Positions 49,348 through 58,915 are shown, counted from the stretch's first letter. The stretch is 64,000 nucleotides of DNA from Comamonadaceae bacterium (GCA_947479935.1 CANKBG010000012.1:1-64000); one strand, 5' to 3'. The notes: a model not told the origin generated them from the letters alone. A program made the numbers and translations.

Positions 49348-50120
49348 CCAAACGCATCATTCCTTGTCTTGACGTCACGGGCGGCCGCGTCGTCAAAGGC
49401 GTTAATTTTGTCGAACTCCGCGATGCGGGCGACCCCGTTGAAATTGCAGCACGCTACAACCAGCAAGGTGCCGACGAACTCACCTTTCTGGACATTACCG
49501 CCACCAGCGATGGCCGCGATCTTATTCTCCACATCATTGAAGCGGTGGCGTCTCAAGTCTTTATTCCCCTCACGGTGGGCGGCGGTGTGAGAAGCGTCGA
49601 AGATGTTCGCAGACTGCTCAATGCGGGGGCTGACAAAACCAGTTTCAATTCTGCGGCCATTGCCAACCCTCAAGTGATTCGCGATGCCTCGCAAAAATAT
49701 GGCGCGCAGTGCATTGTGGTGGCCATTGACGCCAAGCGCCGCCAAGGGGATGACATCCAACTGCGCGGCGAGGGCTGGGACGTCTTCAGCCATGGCGGGC
49801 GACAAAACACGGGCCTAGATGCTGTGAAATGGGCCATTCAAATGGCCGAATTTGGCGCAGGTGAAATTTTGCTCACCAGCATGGACCGAGACGGTACCAA
49901 GTCTGGCTTTGACTTGGCCCTCACCAAGGCGGTCAGTGACGCTGTTCAGGTGCCTGTGATTGCATCTGGCGGCGTGGGCAATTTGGATCACTTGGCCGAC
50001 GGCGTGCAACAAGGCGGTGCCGATGCGGTGCTGGCTGCCAGCATTTTCCATTACGGCGAGTACACCGTAAAGCAGGCCAAAGAGCGCATGCGCGAGCGTG
50101 GTATTCCTGTCCGCTTGTAA
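49341..50120 (+). CDS. hisF: Imidazole glycerol phosphate synthase cyclase subunit
   Basis: The 259-residue TIM barrel has the catalytic Asp in [15 protein letters not shown] and the second Asp in [15 protein letters not shown]. Phosphate-binding loops are [10 protein letters not shown] and [12 protein letters not shown]. With HisH it forms IGP and AICAR, the latter feeding purine synthesis. Its start overlaps the mutarotase stop. Confidence 0.98.
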   Translation: MLAKRIIPCLDVTGGRVVKGVNFVELRDAGDPVEIAARYNQQGADELTFLDITATSDGRDLILHIIEAVASQVFIPLTVGGGVRSVEDVRRLLNAGADKTSFNSAAIANPQVIRDASQKYGAQCIVVAIDAKRRQGDDIQLRGEGWDVFSHGGRQNTGLDAVKWAIQMAEFGAGEILLTSMDRDGTKSGFDLALTKAVSDAVQVPVIASGGVGNLDHLADGVQQGGADAVLAASIFHYGEYTVKQAKERMRERGIPVRL

Positions 50121-50152
50121 ATAAAAAGCTCAGCTAGTGGTAGATTCAACCC

Positions 50153-50542
50153 ATGGACTGGCTTGATCAAATTAAATGGGATGCGCAGGGACTCGTGCCC
50201 GTCATTGCGCAAGAAGCAAGTACGGGCGATGTGCTAATGTTTGCCTGGATGAACCGCGAGGCTTTGCAAAAGACCGCCGAACTCAGGCGCGCGGTTTATT
50301 TCAGTCGGTCACGCAACAAACTTTGGTTCAAGGGCGAAGAGTCTGGCCATGTTCAAACCGTGCACGACATGCGTCTTGATTGCGACAACGACGTGGTGCT
50401 CCTCAAAGTGACTCAACTCGGTCACGAGCCAGGAATTGCTTGTCACACGGGACGCCACAGTTGTTTCTTTAAGCAGTATGAAAATGGCGATTGGGTCGCC
50501 ACCGAGCCGGTCTTGAAAGACCCCGAATCTATTTACAAGTGA
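50153..50542 (+). CDS. hisI: Phosphoribosyl-AMP cyclohydrolase
   Basis: The 129-residue single-domain enzyme opens the adenine ring of PR-AMP. Motifs are [33 protein letters not shown], the Mg-site [13 protein letters not shown], and the Zn ligands in [10 protein letters not shown]. It is separate from hisE, unlike the enterobacterial HisIE fusion. Confidence 0.98.
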   Translation: MDWLDQIKWDAQGLVPVIAQEASTGDVLMFAWMNREALQKTAELRRAVYFSRSRNKLWFKGEESGHVQTVHDMRLDCDNDVVLLKVTQLGHEPGIACHTGRHSCFFKQYENGDWVATEPVLKDPESIYK

Positions 50543-50560
50543 GCACTCGTTGCCAAGATC

Positions 50561-50929
50561 ATGAGTTCAACCGATGCTTTGGACCGCTTAGCGGCCGTCA
50601 TTGAAAGTCGCAAACCCTCCAATGGTGGCGATCCTGAAAAGAGTTATGTCGCCCGTTTGCTGCAAAAAGGGCCCGATGCCTTTTTGAAAAAAATTGGCGA
50701 AGAAGCCACTGAAACCGTCATGGCGGCCAAAGACATGGATCACGGTGGTGATGCCCACAAATTGGTGGGCGAGGTGGCTGATTTGTGGTTTCACAGCATG
50801 ATTGCGCTGGCGCACTATGGCTTGTCGCCAGCCGATGTGGTGGCTGAACTCAGCCGACGCGAAGGCCTGAGTGGCCTGGAGGAAAAAGCCCTGCGCAAAG
50901 CGGAACAACGTGAAAAATCAGGTGAATGA
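50561..50929 (+). CDS. hisE: Phosphoribosyl-ATP pyrophosphatase
   Basis: The 122-residue all-alpha MazG-like pyrophosphatase catalyses the second step of the pathway. Conserved blocks are [30 protein letters not shown] and [13 protein letters not shown], where the Glu and Asp residues bind Mg. It overlaps the downstream HIT gene by 4 bp and is the last his gene here. Confidence 0.97.
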   Translation: MSSTDALDRLAAVIESRKPSNGGDPEKSYVARLLQKGPDAFLKKIGEEATETVMAAKDMDHGGDAHKLVGEVADLWFHSMIALAHYGLSPADVVAELSRREGLSGLEEKALRKAEQREKSGE

Positions 50930-51285
50930 TGCAAGATCCAAACTGCCTCTTCTGCAAAATCATTGCAGGAAAAATCCCATCTAAGAAGGTCTTCGAAGAC
51001 GAGCATGTGTATGCTTTTCATGACATTGCCCCGTGGGCGCCTGTTCATTTCCTCATGGTGCCCAAGCTGCACATCCCGTCCATGGCGCAAATTACCCCTG
51101 AGCATTCCGCCCTAATGGGGCATTTCATGGCCCTTGCGCCTAAACTGGCTTTGGAGCAGGGTTGCCGGCCTTACCCCGATGGGGGCTACAGAATTGCCAC
51201 CAATACGGGCGCTGAGGGTGGCCAGGAGGTTCACCATCTGCATTTTCATGTCATGGGCGGCCCTAGACCTTGGCTCAGGGGTTAA
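50926..51285 (+). CDS. HIT-family nucleotide phosphoramidase (HinT-like)
   Basis: The 119-residue histidine-triad protein has HLHFHVMGG at about 104-112, with the central His as nucleophile. An N-terminal [19 protein letters not shown] is typical of Hint proteins. It hydrolyses AMP-lysine or adenosine phosphoramidates. ATG 50926 overlaps the hisE stop; ATG 50929 is equally possible. Its location after hisE is usual in Burkholderiales. Confidence 0.95.
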   Translation: MMQDPNCLFCKIIAGKIPSKKVFEDEHVYAFHDIAPWAPVHFLMVPKLHIPSMAQITPEHSALMGHFMALAPKLALEQGCRPYPDGGYRIATNTGAEGGQEVHHLHFHVMGGPRPWLRG

Positions 51286-51322
51286 ACGCTTAGAATTGCA
51301 ACTAAATTGTTAGGAGATATTC

Positions 51323-51562
51323 ATGGGTTCATTCTCAATTTGGCACTGGCTTATCGTTTTGTTGATTGTGGTCATGGTGTTTGGCACTAAAAAGCTGAAA
51401 AACATGGGCTCCGATTTGGGCGGTGCCGTCAAAGGTTTCAAAGACGGCATGAAAGATGCCAACGGCAATCCGGTTAACGAAGAAAAGCCGCCAGAACAAG
51501 TCGCAGCTTCGGCCGCGGCTGAAAAAACCACGATCGACGTGGAAGCCAAGACAAAGTCTTGA
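51323..51562 (+). CDS. tatA: Sec-independent translocase subunit TatA
   Basis: The 79-residue protein has a short N-terminal membrane helix (about 5-21, [17 protein letters not shown]), the FGTKKL hinge and an amphipathic helix ([20 protein letters not shown]). It oligomerises to form the Tat pore for folded proteins, here probably including MsrP and the Rieske protein. An AGGAGA ribosome binding site precedes the ATG. Confidence 0.97.
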   Translation: MGSFSIWHWLIVLLIVVMVFGTKKLKNMGSDLGGAVKGFKDGMKDANGNPVNEEKPPEQVAASAAAEKTTIDVEAKTKS

Positions 51563-51563
51563 T

Positions 51564-52031
51564 TTGATCGATCTTGGCATTTCCAAAATAGCCCTCATTG
51601 GGGTGGTGGCGCTGATCGTCATCGGCCCAGAGAAGTTGCCGCGCGTGGCGCGCACACTGGGCAATTTTTTTGGCAAAGCCCAGCGTTACGTTGCTGACGT
51701 CAAGGCTGAGGTCAATCGCAGCATGGACTTGGAAGAGCTGAAGAAAATGAAGGAATCGGTGGAGGGTGCAGCGCGTGATGTCGAAGGCTCCGTCCAATCG
51801 ACAGCCGTTGATTTTGAAAAACAGTGGAATGACTCCACTGCGGCGATCACCTCCGAATCAAACCACACGCCTTGGGAACCACCTCCACCCGTTTACAAGC
51901 ACCCTGGTAAAAAATTCAGATTGAAACAAGCAGCAGTGCCTCAGTGGTACAAATCGCGCACAGGCGTGCGCACCAAAACATTGTCGGGCGCAGCCAGAGT
52001 GGCACGCTACCGGCCTACCAGACTAGGTTAA
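51564..52031 (+). CDS. tatB: Sec-independent translocase subunit TatB
   Basis: The 155-residue protein's expected N-terminus (M)[30 protein letters not shown] begins at a TTG codon, 1 bp after the tatA stop. No ATG lies at that point, so TTG initiation coupled to tatA termination is inferred. A membrane helix is followed by a charged amphipathic region ([24 protein letters not shown]) and a variable Pro- and Lys-rich tail. TatB receives Tat substrates together with TatC. Confidence 0.93.
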   Translation: MIDLGISKIALIGVVALIVIGPEKLPRVARTLGNFFGKAQRYVADVKAEVNRSMDLEELKKMKESVEGAARDVEGSVQSTAVDFEKQWNDSTAAITSESNHTPWEPPPPVYKHPGKKFRLKQAAVPQWYKSRTGVRTKTLSGAARVARYRPTRLG

Positions 52032-52037
52032 TTTTCA

Positions 52038-52823
52038 GTGTCCGATCCTTCCCCCAAGCCCGAAGACGAATTGGCTGGCACTGAGCAGCCCTTTGTGACC
52101 CATTTGATGGAACTGCGTGACCGTTTGGTTCGCGCCATGGCGGCCATTGGCGTGGCCGCTGCGGTTTTGGCCATATTCCCAGGTCCCGCCGAACTTTATG
52201 ATTTGCTAGCGGCACCCTTGGTGACCCACCTACCTGCTGGAACCACGCTCATCGCCACTTCGGTTATTTCGCCTTTCATGGTGCCGCTCAAAATTTTGCT
52301 GATGGCCGCATTTTTAATGGCATTGCCTGTGGTGCTTTATCAAGTCTGGGCGTTTATTGCACCAGGCTTATACACGCATGAAAAAAAATTGGTCATGCCT
52401 TTGGTAATCTCCAGCACCCTCTTGTTCTTCATTGGTGTGGCGTTTTGTTATTTCTTTGTGTTTGGGCAAGTGTTCAAATTCATACAAAGCTTTGCGCCCA
52501 AAAGCATCACGGCTGCGCCTGACATTGAGGCTTACTTGGGCTTTGTGTTGAACATGTTCTTGGCTTTTGGCTTGGCATTTGAAGTGCCCATTGCGGTGAT
52601 CGTGCTAGCCCGCTTAGGCATCGTGACCATTGAAAAACTCAAAGATTTTCGCGGTTACTTTGTGGTGTTGGCGTTTGTCATTGCCGCCATCGTGACGCCG
52701 CCCGATGTGGTGTCGCAATTGGCGCTGGCCATACCCATGTGTTTGCTTTACGAAATTGGTATTTGGGCCGCGCAAATTTTCATCAAGCACACGCAAGCGC
52801 CGAAGGAAGAAGCGGCCCCTTAA
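52038..52823 (+). CDS. tatC: Sec-independent translocase subunit TatC
   Basis: The 261-residue protein has six membrane segments. The N-terminal signal-binding region is PFVTHLMELRDRLVRAM, with the conserved Glu in the first periplasmic side. FIAPGLYTHEKK and the helix FGLAFEVPIAVIVL follow. It recognises twin-arginine signals. The start is GTG 52038, 6 nt after the tatB stop. It is convergent with the protease gene, 63 bp away, and no clear terminator is seen between them. Confidence 0.97.
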   Translation: MSDPSPKPEDELAGTEQPFVTHLMELRDRLVRAMAAIGVAAAVLAIFPGPAELYDLLAAPLVTHLPAGTTLIATSVISPFMVPLKILLMAAFLMALPVVLYQVWAFIAPGLYTHEKKLVMPLVISSTLLFFIGVAFCYFFVFGQVFKFIQSFAPKSITAAPDIEAYLGFVLNMFLAFGLAFEVPIAVIVLARLGIVTIEKLKDFRGYFVVLAFVIAAIVTPPDVVSQLALAIPMCLLYEIGIWAAQIFIKHTQAPKEEAAP

Positions 52824-52886
52824 GTCTGCGGGACAGCTGTCACAGCGAATGGGCCCTGACCTTTCATCAGAGGACCTTGTGCGCTT

Positions 52887-54035
52887 TTATGGGCGTGAAG
52901 GCCGAGTGCCTAGTGTGACGTTCACCGCCATTGATTTGCCGTTTCGCTGTAACAAAATTGGCGCAGTTTCACCCGGCTTCAAAGCGGCCACGCGTGACAA
53001 CATTTCGGGCACATCGGCCACCGCTTGTCCTGCCACTTGCATGACTAAATCACCGGGTTGAATGCCCGCTTTGGCGGCAGGACTGTTTTGTAAAACACCA
53101 TTGATTAAGACCCCTTTGGGAAGTTCTCCGCTTGCCTTGTCTTTGGCAATGCCAAAACTTTCTGCCAACTCGGCGTTCAAGGCGCGCGGCTCGACGCCAA
53201 TCCATCCACGTGTCACTTTGCCATCCTTGATGAGAGACGCCATGATCTGCGTAGCCGTTGAGACCGGGACAGCAAAGCCTATGCCCATGTTGCCACCTGA
53301 GCGGGAGTAGATGGCCGTGTTGATGCCCATGAGTAAACCGTTGGCATCGACCAAGGCACCGCCTGAATTGCCAGGATTGATGGCAGCATCGGTTTGAATG
53401 AAATTTTCAAACGTATTGATGCCCAATTGTTTTCGCCCCAAAGCGCTCACAATGCCCGAGGTAACTGTTTGGCCCACACCAAAAGGGTTGCCGATGGCCA
53501 GCACGGCATCGCCCACCTGCAATGTTTCAACTTGCCCCAACACAATGACGGGCAGTTTGGGTAATTCGATTTTGAGCAGTGCAAGATCTGTTTCTGGATC
53601 GGTGCCAATGACCTTGGCTAGGGCGCTTCGACCATCATTCAAGGTCACTTCGATGGCCTGTGCGCCTTCAATCACATGGTGGTTGGTCAGGATATAACCT
53701 TCGGGGCTCACAATCACACCGCTGCCCATGCCGCCACTGGGCGAATCTTCTTCGGGCTCTTCAAAAAAACGAAACCAGGGGTCTGCGCGGCGAGATTTGG
53801 CGCGTGTTTTTTGCTGCACATTGATACTCACCACCGCCGGCGCTGCTTTGAGGGCCGCCAGCCTAAAGCTGCCTCCCGGAACTGCGCCGGAGCCACCTTC
53901 GAGGTTGGCTTGCGTCAAAGACACGGTGCCGTTGCCGCCGCCACGCAACCAACCGGGCTGTAAAGTGGCCACGACAAACCATACCGCCAGCAGCACGGTG
54001 ACTGCTTGAGAAAATACCAGCCAAATTCTTTTCAT
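52887..54035 (-). CDS. HtrA/DegS-like periplasmic serine protease with membrane anchor
   Basis: The 382-residue S1C protease has an uncleaved-looking N-terminal hydrophobic helix (about 5-24). The trypsin-like domain has His120 in TNHHVIEG, Asp150 in ETDLALLKI and Ser224 in NPGNSGGALVD. One PDZ domain follows (about 285-375, KGVLINGVLQNSPAAKAGIQPGDLV). A single PDZ and the anchor make it DegS-like rather than the two-PDZ DegP/DegQ layout. A role in envelope stress sensing or quality control is expected. It stands alone, divergent from the Nif3-like gene. Confidence 0.93.
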   Translation of the reverse strand: MKRIWLVFSQAVTVLLAVWFVVATLQPGWLRGGGNGTVSLTQANLEGGSGAVPGGSFRLAALKAAPAVVSINVQQKTRAKSRRADPWFRFFEEPEEDSPSGGMGSGVIVSPEGYILTNHHVIEGAQAIEVTLNDGRSALAKVIGTDPETDLALLKIELPKLPVIVLGQVETLQVGDAVLAIGNPFGVGQTVTSGIVSALGRKQLGINTFENFIQTDAAINPGNSGGALVDANGLLMGINTAIYSRSGGNMGIGFAVPVSTATQIMASLIKDGKVTRGWIGVEPRALNAELAESFGIAKDKASGELPKGVLINGVLQNSPAAKAGIQPGDLVMQVAGQAVADVPEMLSRVAALKPGETAPILLQRNGKSMAVNVTLGTRPSRP

Positions 54036-54119
54036 ATTTTGTATTGTGTCTTAAGCTGGCCTAGAACGCATTTGCCACCAGATGAATGACAATAGGCCTG
54101 ATCAACAAATGAGACTGAC

Positions 54120-54878
54120 ATGACCGATTTCAAGACGCTCCTTCAGGCGTTTGACCAGCTGTTACAACCCGAGCGTTTCAAGGACTATGGCCCCAATGGC
54201 TTACAGGTTGAAGGCAAGCGCACGGTCCAAAAAATAGTGTCGGGTGTGACGGCCAGCCGTGAATTGATTGACGCCGCCATTGAAGCCGAGGCCGACGCCA
54301 TCTTTGTCCACCATGGTTTGTTTTGGCGCGGCCAAGATGGCCGAGTGGTGGGTTGGATGAAAGAACGATTGCAAAGGCTGTTGGCACACAACATCAACTT
54401 GTACGCTTATCACCTGCCCTTGGACGCACATCCTGAATTGGGCAACAACGCGCAACTAGGAAAAGTGTTGGGCTTGGTGGCCGATACCTGGTGTGGCGAC
54501 CAAAACTTGGTCAGCGTGGGTCAGATGCAAGACGGCAAGCCTTTTGAAAGTGCAGAGGTGCTCGCGTCTCATCTGCAATCAATTTTGGGCCGCACTGTCA
54601 CCTGCGTCTCCTCAGAACATAAGACGATCAAGCGCATCGCATGGTGCAGTGGCGGCGCACAATCTTATTTTGAAGATGCCATTGCCGCGGGTGTTGACGC
54701 CTTCATCACGGGTGAAATTTCAGAACCCCAAGCGCACATCGCCAAAGAGACCGGCGTCGCATTCATGGCTTGTGGTCACCATGCCACAGAGCGCTATGGT
54801 GCGCCGGCAGTGGCTGCGCATGTGGCAGCATCGCTGGGTTTGCATCATGAGTTCATTGACATTCACAATCCCGCCTAA
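54120..54878 (+). CDS. Nif3-like dinuclear metal-center protein
   Basis: The 252-residue Nif3/YbgI family protein reads DYGPNGLQVEG, then the metal ligands in AIFVHHGLFWRG, YAYHLPLDAHPELGNNAQL and the C-terminal ACGHHATERYGAPAVAAHV. It is often labelled GTP cyclohydrolase 1 type 2, but the physiological role is uncertain. The upstream 84-bp gap is shared with the divergent protease gene. pdxA follows 54 bp later. Confidence 0.92.
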   Translation: MTDFKTLLQAFDQLLQPERFKDYGPNGLQVEGKRTVQKIVSGVTASRELIDAAIEAEADAIFVHHGLFWRGQDGRVVGWMKERLQRLLAHNINLYAYHLPLDAHPELGNNAQLGKVLGLVADTWCGDQNLVSVGQMQDGKPFESAEVLASHLQSILGRTVTCVSSEHKTIKRIAWCSGGAQSYFEDAIAAGVDAFITGEISEPQAHIAKETGVAFMACGHHATERYGAPAVAAHVAASLGLHHEFIDIHNPA

Positions 54879-54932
54879 AGCTGAGATTGCGAACCGCCCA
54901 TTAGTCAACCGAATTTTTTACACGCTTTCCAA

Positions 54933-55994
54933 ATGCCCAAGTCACAAGTCATCGCACTCACACCAGGTGACCCCTGCGGCATTGGCCCTGAAATCATTGC
55001 GCGTACTTTTTTGAACGATGCCTTGAACAGCAAATCCCCGCACGACACACGCCATTGCTTTGTGGCGGGCGACTTTCAAATCATGGCCACAGCGTCCAGC
55101 TTGGTCAACCCAGACGGAGATCAACTCAAGCTTTGCTTGATTCAAAAGCCCGCCGAGGCCTCAGAAGTGCCAGCGGGGGTCATGCCGGTTTTACAAGTTG
55201 CCAACGTCAATGCCTACTTGCCTTGGGGTCAAATCAACGCCGAAGCCGGTCGGTTTGCCGGTGATTGCGTCAAGTGGGCCACTCAAGCAGCTTTAAATAA
55301 GGACATTGCGGCCTTGGTCACCGCGCCGCTTCACAAAGAAGCCTTGTCTGCAGCAGGCGCGCCTTACAACGCTTTTCCGGGGCACACCGAGTTGCTGCAA
55401 TGGGAGGCGGCCCAACAAGCGGGCGTGGCATTGTCCCAAATGCCGGTGCGAATGATGTTGGCCAGTGAAGACTTGCGTACGGTGTTGGTGAGTATTCACG
55501 TTTCGATGAGAGAAGCCCTTGACGCGGTGACCTACACCAATGTCTTGGAAACGCTGAGAATCACCCATCAATCCTTGAGTTTGTTGTTAGGCCGCCCGCC
55601 CCGCATCGGCGTGGCGGGACTCAACCCGCACGCCGGCGAGGGGGGCTTATTTGGCCGCGAAGAAATTGACATCATTCAGCCTGCCATTGCACAAGCGCAA
55701 TCAGAAGGCATTCGAGCGCTAGGGCCCTTTGCCCCGGACACGGTTTACATGCGTGCTCGGCGCAAAGCCGATGGTGCCTCCGAATTTGATGTGGTTTTGG
55801 CCATGTACCACGATCAGGGCTTGATTCCAGTCAAATACATGGGCTTGGAGCAGGGGGTCAATGTGACCTTGGGCTTGCCCTTAGTTAGAACCAGTCCAGA
55901 TCACGGGACGGCTTTTGACATCGCGGGTCAAGGCTGTGCCGACGCCTCCAGCATGCTTGCGGCCATTAAAATGGCACGCCAACTGATTCCCTGA
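54933..55994 (+). CDS. pdxA: 4-Hydroxythreonine-4-phosphate dehydrogenase
   Basis: The 353-residue NAD-dependent enzyme belongs to the DXP-dependent pyridoxal 5'-phosphate pathway. The N-terminal LTPGDPCGIGPEI is the family signature. ALVTAPLHKEAL, FPGHTELLQW, GLNPHAGEGGLFGREE and MYHDQGLIPVKYMG (metal and phosphate ligands) follow, ending with RTSPDHGTAFDIAGQG. The protein is of normal length. Confidence 0.97.
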   Translation: MPKSQVIALTPGDPCGIGPEIIARTFLNDALNSKSPHDTRHCFVAGDFQIMATASSLVNPDGDQLKLCLIQKPAEASEVPAGVMPVLQVANVNAYLPWGQINAEAGRFAGDCVKWATQAALNKDIAALVTAPLHKEALSAAGAPYNAFPGHTELLQWEAAQQAGVALSQMPVRMMLASEDLRTVLVSIHVSMREALDAVTYTNVLETLRITHQSLSLLLGRPPRIGVAGLNPHAGEGGLFGREEIDIIQPAIAQAQSEGIRALGPFAPDTVYMRARRKADGASEFDVVLAMYHDQGLIPVKYMGLEQGVNVTLGLPLVRTSPDHGTAFDIAGQGCADASSMLAAIKMARQLIP

Positions 55995-56002
55995 GTCGGG
56001 GC

Positions 56003-56022
56003 AGGGGCTAGAAAAAGCCCCT
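56003..56022 (+). terminator. Hairpin after pdxA, possible terminator
   Basis: AGGGGCT (56003-56009) and AGCCCCT (56016-56022) form a 7-bp GC-rich stem with an AGAAAA loop. No T-run follows, so intrinsic termination would be weak. A TACAAT -10-like box at 56033-56038 lies just beyond, suggesting the petABC promoter starts here. Confidence 0.4.
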
Positions 56023-56077
56023 CGCAGTGGGCTACAATCGGCGGTTAACCCTGATACCGATTCGCTAGAGGATTCTC

Positions 56078-56674
56078 ATGAGTGATACCCCAGTCGACAG
56101 CAGCAAAAGGACGTGGCTGATCGCCTCAACCTGTGCTGGCGCCGTAGGCGCAGGCTTCGTCGCCACCCCCTTTGTCAGCACTTTTCAGCCTTCCGAGCGC
56201 GCCAAAGCCGCCGGTGCTGCTGTTGAAGTTGATATTTCCGAAGTCAAACCCGGTGAGAAACTCACGGTGGAATGGCGCGGCAAACCCGTGTGGATCATGC
56301 GCCGCACAACCGATCAAGTTGAAGCCTTGAAGAAGTTGGATGGTCAATTGGCCGACCCAGCCTCTGATCGCCAAGCTTACCCAACCCCCGAATACGCCAA
56401 AAACCCACATCGCTCTATCAAGCCAGAGTTCATGGTGGCCGTTGGTATTTGCACCCACTTGGGTTGCTCGCCTGGCGACAAATTCCAATCTGGCGCACAG
56501 CCTTCTTTGCCAGATGATTGGCAAGGCGGTTTCTTGTGCGCTTGCCACGGCTCTACCTTTGACTTGGCCGGTCGCGTGTTCAAAAACAAGCCCGCACCTG
56601 ACAACTTGGAAGTGCCACCGCACATGTACCTGTCCGACAGCAAATTGCTGATCGGTGAAGACAAGAAGGCTTGA
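56078..56674 (+). CDS. petA: Ubiquinol-cytochrome c reductase Rieske iron-sulfur subunit
   Basis: The 198-residue Rieske protein of the bc1 complex has cluster motifs CTHLGCS at 125-131 and CACHGST at 154-160, with two Cys and two His ligands. The N-terminal helix is both signal and anchor; it follows SSKRTWLIAS, so the usual twin Arg is Lys-Arg. Export by Tat is still expected for the folded Fe-S domain. It is first in the petABC operon. Confidence 0.97.
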   Translation: MSDTPVDSSKRTWLIASTCAGAVGAGFVATPFVSTFQPSERAKAAGAAVEVDISEVKPGEKLTVEWRGKPVWIMRRTTDQVEALKKLDGQLADPASDRQAYPTPEYAKNPHRSIKPEFMVAVGICTHLGCSPGDKFQSGAQPSLPDDWQGGFLCACHGSTFDLAGRVFKNKPAPDNLEVPPHMYLSDSKLLIGEDKKA

Positions 56675-56685
56675 GGCACATCACC

Positions 56686-58095
56686 ATGGCTGAATTCAAG
56701 GAAATCTCCCCCAACGCCCCTGCTGGCGAAAAACTCATGAACTGGGTCGACAACCGCTTTCCTGCGACTTCGTTGTTCAAAGCTCACATGAGCGAATATT
56801 ACGCATCCAAAAATTTGAACATTTGGTATGTGTTTGGCGCTTTGTCATTGCTCGTGTTGGTGATCCAAATTGTCACTGGCATTTTCTTGGTGATGCATTA
56901 CAAACCAGATGCCAGTATGGCATTCGCCTCTGTTGAGTACATCATGCGCGATGTGCCTTGGGGCTGGCTCATTCGCTACATGCATTCCACAGGCGCTTCG
57001 GCGTTCTTCATTGTGGTTTACCTGCACATGTTTCGCGGCCTCATGTATGGCAGTTATCGCAAGCCTCGTGAATTGGTCTGGATTTTTGGCTGCGCCATCT
57101 TCTTGTGCCTCATGGCCGAAGCCTTCATGGGTTACTTGTTGCCTTGGGGGCAAATGTCCTATTGGGGCGCTCAAGTGATCGTGAACTTGTTCTCTGCCAT
57201 TCCCTTCATCGGCCCCGATTTGGCTTTGCTCATTCGCGGCGACTTTGTGGTGGGCGATGCCACTCTGAACCGCTTCTTCAGCTTCCACGTCATTGCAGTG
57301 CCATTGGTTCTGTTGGGCTTGGTGGTGGCGCACATTATTGCGTTGCACGAAGTAGGTTCTAACAACCCAGATGGCGTTGAAATCAAGGCGCCCGGCGCGC
57401 CCAAAGATGCCCATGGCCACCCCTTGGATGGCATCCCTTTCCATCCTTACTACACCGTGCATGACATCTTCTCTGTCAGCATCTTTTTGATGGTGTTCAC
57501 GGCCATTGTGTTTTTTGCGCCTGAGTTTGGTGGCTACTTCTTGGAGTACAACAACTTCATCCCAGCCGACCCCCTCAAGACACCTTTGCACATTGCCCCC
57601 GTTTGGTACTTCACGCCTTACTACTCCATGCTTCGCGCTATCACTGGCGAAATGATGTACGTCCTCATTGTTTGTGTTTTGTTGGGTGCCGTGATGGGTG
57701 TCAAAAACAACGCAATGCCAGGCGTGCTTAAAGCGGGTGTCATTGGCGGTGCTGTGGTCATTTCCGCCCTCATGTTCGGTATCGATGCCAAGTTCTGGGG
57801 CGTGGTGGTCATGGGCGGTGCTGTCGTCATCATGTTCTTCTTGCCTTGGCTCGATTACAGCCCTGTTAAATCCATTCGTTATCGTCCCAATTGGCACAAG
57901 TATGTCTACGCTGTGTTCGTGATTGACTTTTTGATCTTGGGCTACTTGGGCGTGCAACCCCCTTCACCTATCGGTGAGCGTGTTTCACAAGTGGGCACAT
58001 TGTTCTATTTCGGCTTCTTCTTGCTCATGCCTTGGTGGAGCAAGTTGGGTACACCCAAGCCAGTGCCTGACCGCGTTACTTTCGTTGCGCACTAA
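56686..58095 (+). CDS. petB: Ubiquinol-cytochrome c reductase cytochrome b subunit
   Basis: The 469-residue cytochrome b has heme His pairs in the segments RYMHSTGASAFFIVVYLHMF and RFFSFHVIAVPLVLLGLVVAHIIALH. PDNP-like loop and PEW-type regions are represented by PADPLKTPLHIAPVWYF. It has eight or more membrane helices, with a C-terminal extension beyond mitochondrial length, as in betaproteobacteria. It contains the Qo and Qi quinone sites. ATG 56686 starts just after petA. Confidence 0.97.
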   Translation: MAEFKEISPNAPAGEKLMNWVDNRFPATSLFKAHMSEYYASKNLNIWYVFGALSLLVLVIQIVTGIFLVMHYKPDASMAFASVEYIMRDVPWGWLIRYMHSTGASAFFIVVYLHMFRGLMYGSYRKPRELVWIFGCAIFLCLMAEAFMGYLLPWGQMSYWGAQVIVNLFSAIPFIGPDLALLIRGDFVVGDATLNRFFSFHVIAVPLVLLGLVVAHIIALHEVGSNNPDGVEIKAPGAPKDAHGHPLDGIPFHPYYTVHDIFSVSIFLMVFTAIVFFAPEFGGYFLEYNNFIPADPLKTPLHIAPVWYFTPYYSMLRAITGEMMYVLIVCVLLGAVMGVKNNAMPGVLKAGVIGGAVVISALMFGIDAKFWGVVVMGGAVVIMFFLPWLDYSPVKSIRYRPNWHKYVYAVFVIDFLILGYLGVQPPSPIGERVSQVGTLFYFGFFLLMPWWSKLGTPKPVPDRVTFVAH

Positions 58096-58113
58096 GCCCA
58101 GGAGTATTTGAAA

Positions 58114-58881
58114 ATGAAAACAATTCAAAAATTTGTACTGGGTTTGTGTTTTGCATTTGCTGCTTTCACGGGTGTGCATGCAGCGGGTGGTAACGCCATT
58201 GCTTGGGACAAAGCGCCCGCTCAAACCAACGACTTAGCCTCTTTGCAAAACGGCGCCAAGTTGTTTGTCAACTATTGTCTGAACTGCCACTCTGCCGCCT
58301 TCATGCGTTACAACCGCTTGCAAGACATCGGTTTAACCAACCAGCAAATCAAAGACAACCTCTTGTTTGCCACTGACAAAGTGGGCGACACCATGAAGGT
58401 CAACCTTGATCCTAAGCAAGCCAAAGACTGGTTTGGTGCTGTACCGCCCGACCTTACTTTGGTGGCCCGTTCACGCTCTGGACATGGCGGCACCGGCGGA
58501 GACTACATCTACACCTACCTGCGCACTTACTACCGCGATGAAGCCAAGCCCACGGGATGGAATAATTTGGCTTTCCCCAATGTCGGTATGCCCAACCCCT
58601 TTTGGGAATTGCAAGGCGAGCGCTCGCCAGTGTATGAAGAGCGTCAAGAGCATGGACATACCACGCAAATCTTCACAGGTTGGAAAACAGTCAAGCCTGG
58701 CACTTTGACTCCTTTGCAGTACGACCAAGCCGTGGGTGACTTGGTGAACTACTTGCAATGGATGTCCGAGCCTGTGCAAAATACCCGTGTTCGCATTGGC
58801 GTGTGGGTCTTGATTTTCTTGTCTATCTTCACTTTCATTGCGTGGCGCTTGAATGCCGCATACTGGAAAGACATTAAGTAA
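58114..58881 (+). CDS. petC: Ubiquinol-cytochrome c reductase cytochrome c1 subunit
   Basis: The 255-residue cytochrome c1 has a signal peptide ending VHA-AGGNA, heme motif CLNCH at 55-59, and an axial Met probably in NVGMPNPFWELQG. A C-terminal membrane anchor (VRIGVWVLIFLSIFTFIAWRL) is present. It passes electrons from the Rieske centre to soluble cytochrome c. ATG 58114 follows an AGGAG by 10 nt; a TTG at 58108 is less likely. Confidence 0.96.
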   Translation: MKTIQKFVLGLCFAFAAFTGVHAAGGNAIAWDKAPAQTNDLASLQNGAKLFVNYCLNCHSAAFMRYNRLQDIGLTNQQIKDNLLFATDKVGDTMKVNLDPKQAKDWFGAVPPDLTLVARSRSGHGGTGGDYIYTYLRTYYRDEAKPTGWNNLAFPNVGMPNPFWELQGERSPVYEERQEHGHTTQIFTGWKTVKPGTLTPLQYDQAVGDLVNYLQWMSEPVQNTRVRIGVWVLIFLSIFTFIAWRLNAAYWKDIK

Positions 58882-58890
58882 TAACTCGTG

Positions 58891-58910
58891 ATTCGGGCGC
58901 ATGCCCGAAT
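58891..58910. other. Hairpin downstream of petC
   Basis: ATTCGGGC (58891-58898) and GCCCGAAT (58903-58910) form a perfect 8-bp stem with a GCAT loop. There is no T-run. It precedes the terminator at 58916 and may stabilise the petABC message. Confidence 0.5.
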
Positions 58911-58915
58911 TGATG

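Noticed and set aside
55217-55240. TTGGGGTCAAATCAAC resembles the REP-like unit
   Set aside because: It lies in the normal pdxA sequence (LPWGQINAEAGRFAGD), lacks an inverted partner and the ATTAATT end, and the protein shows no insertion. The match is chance.
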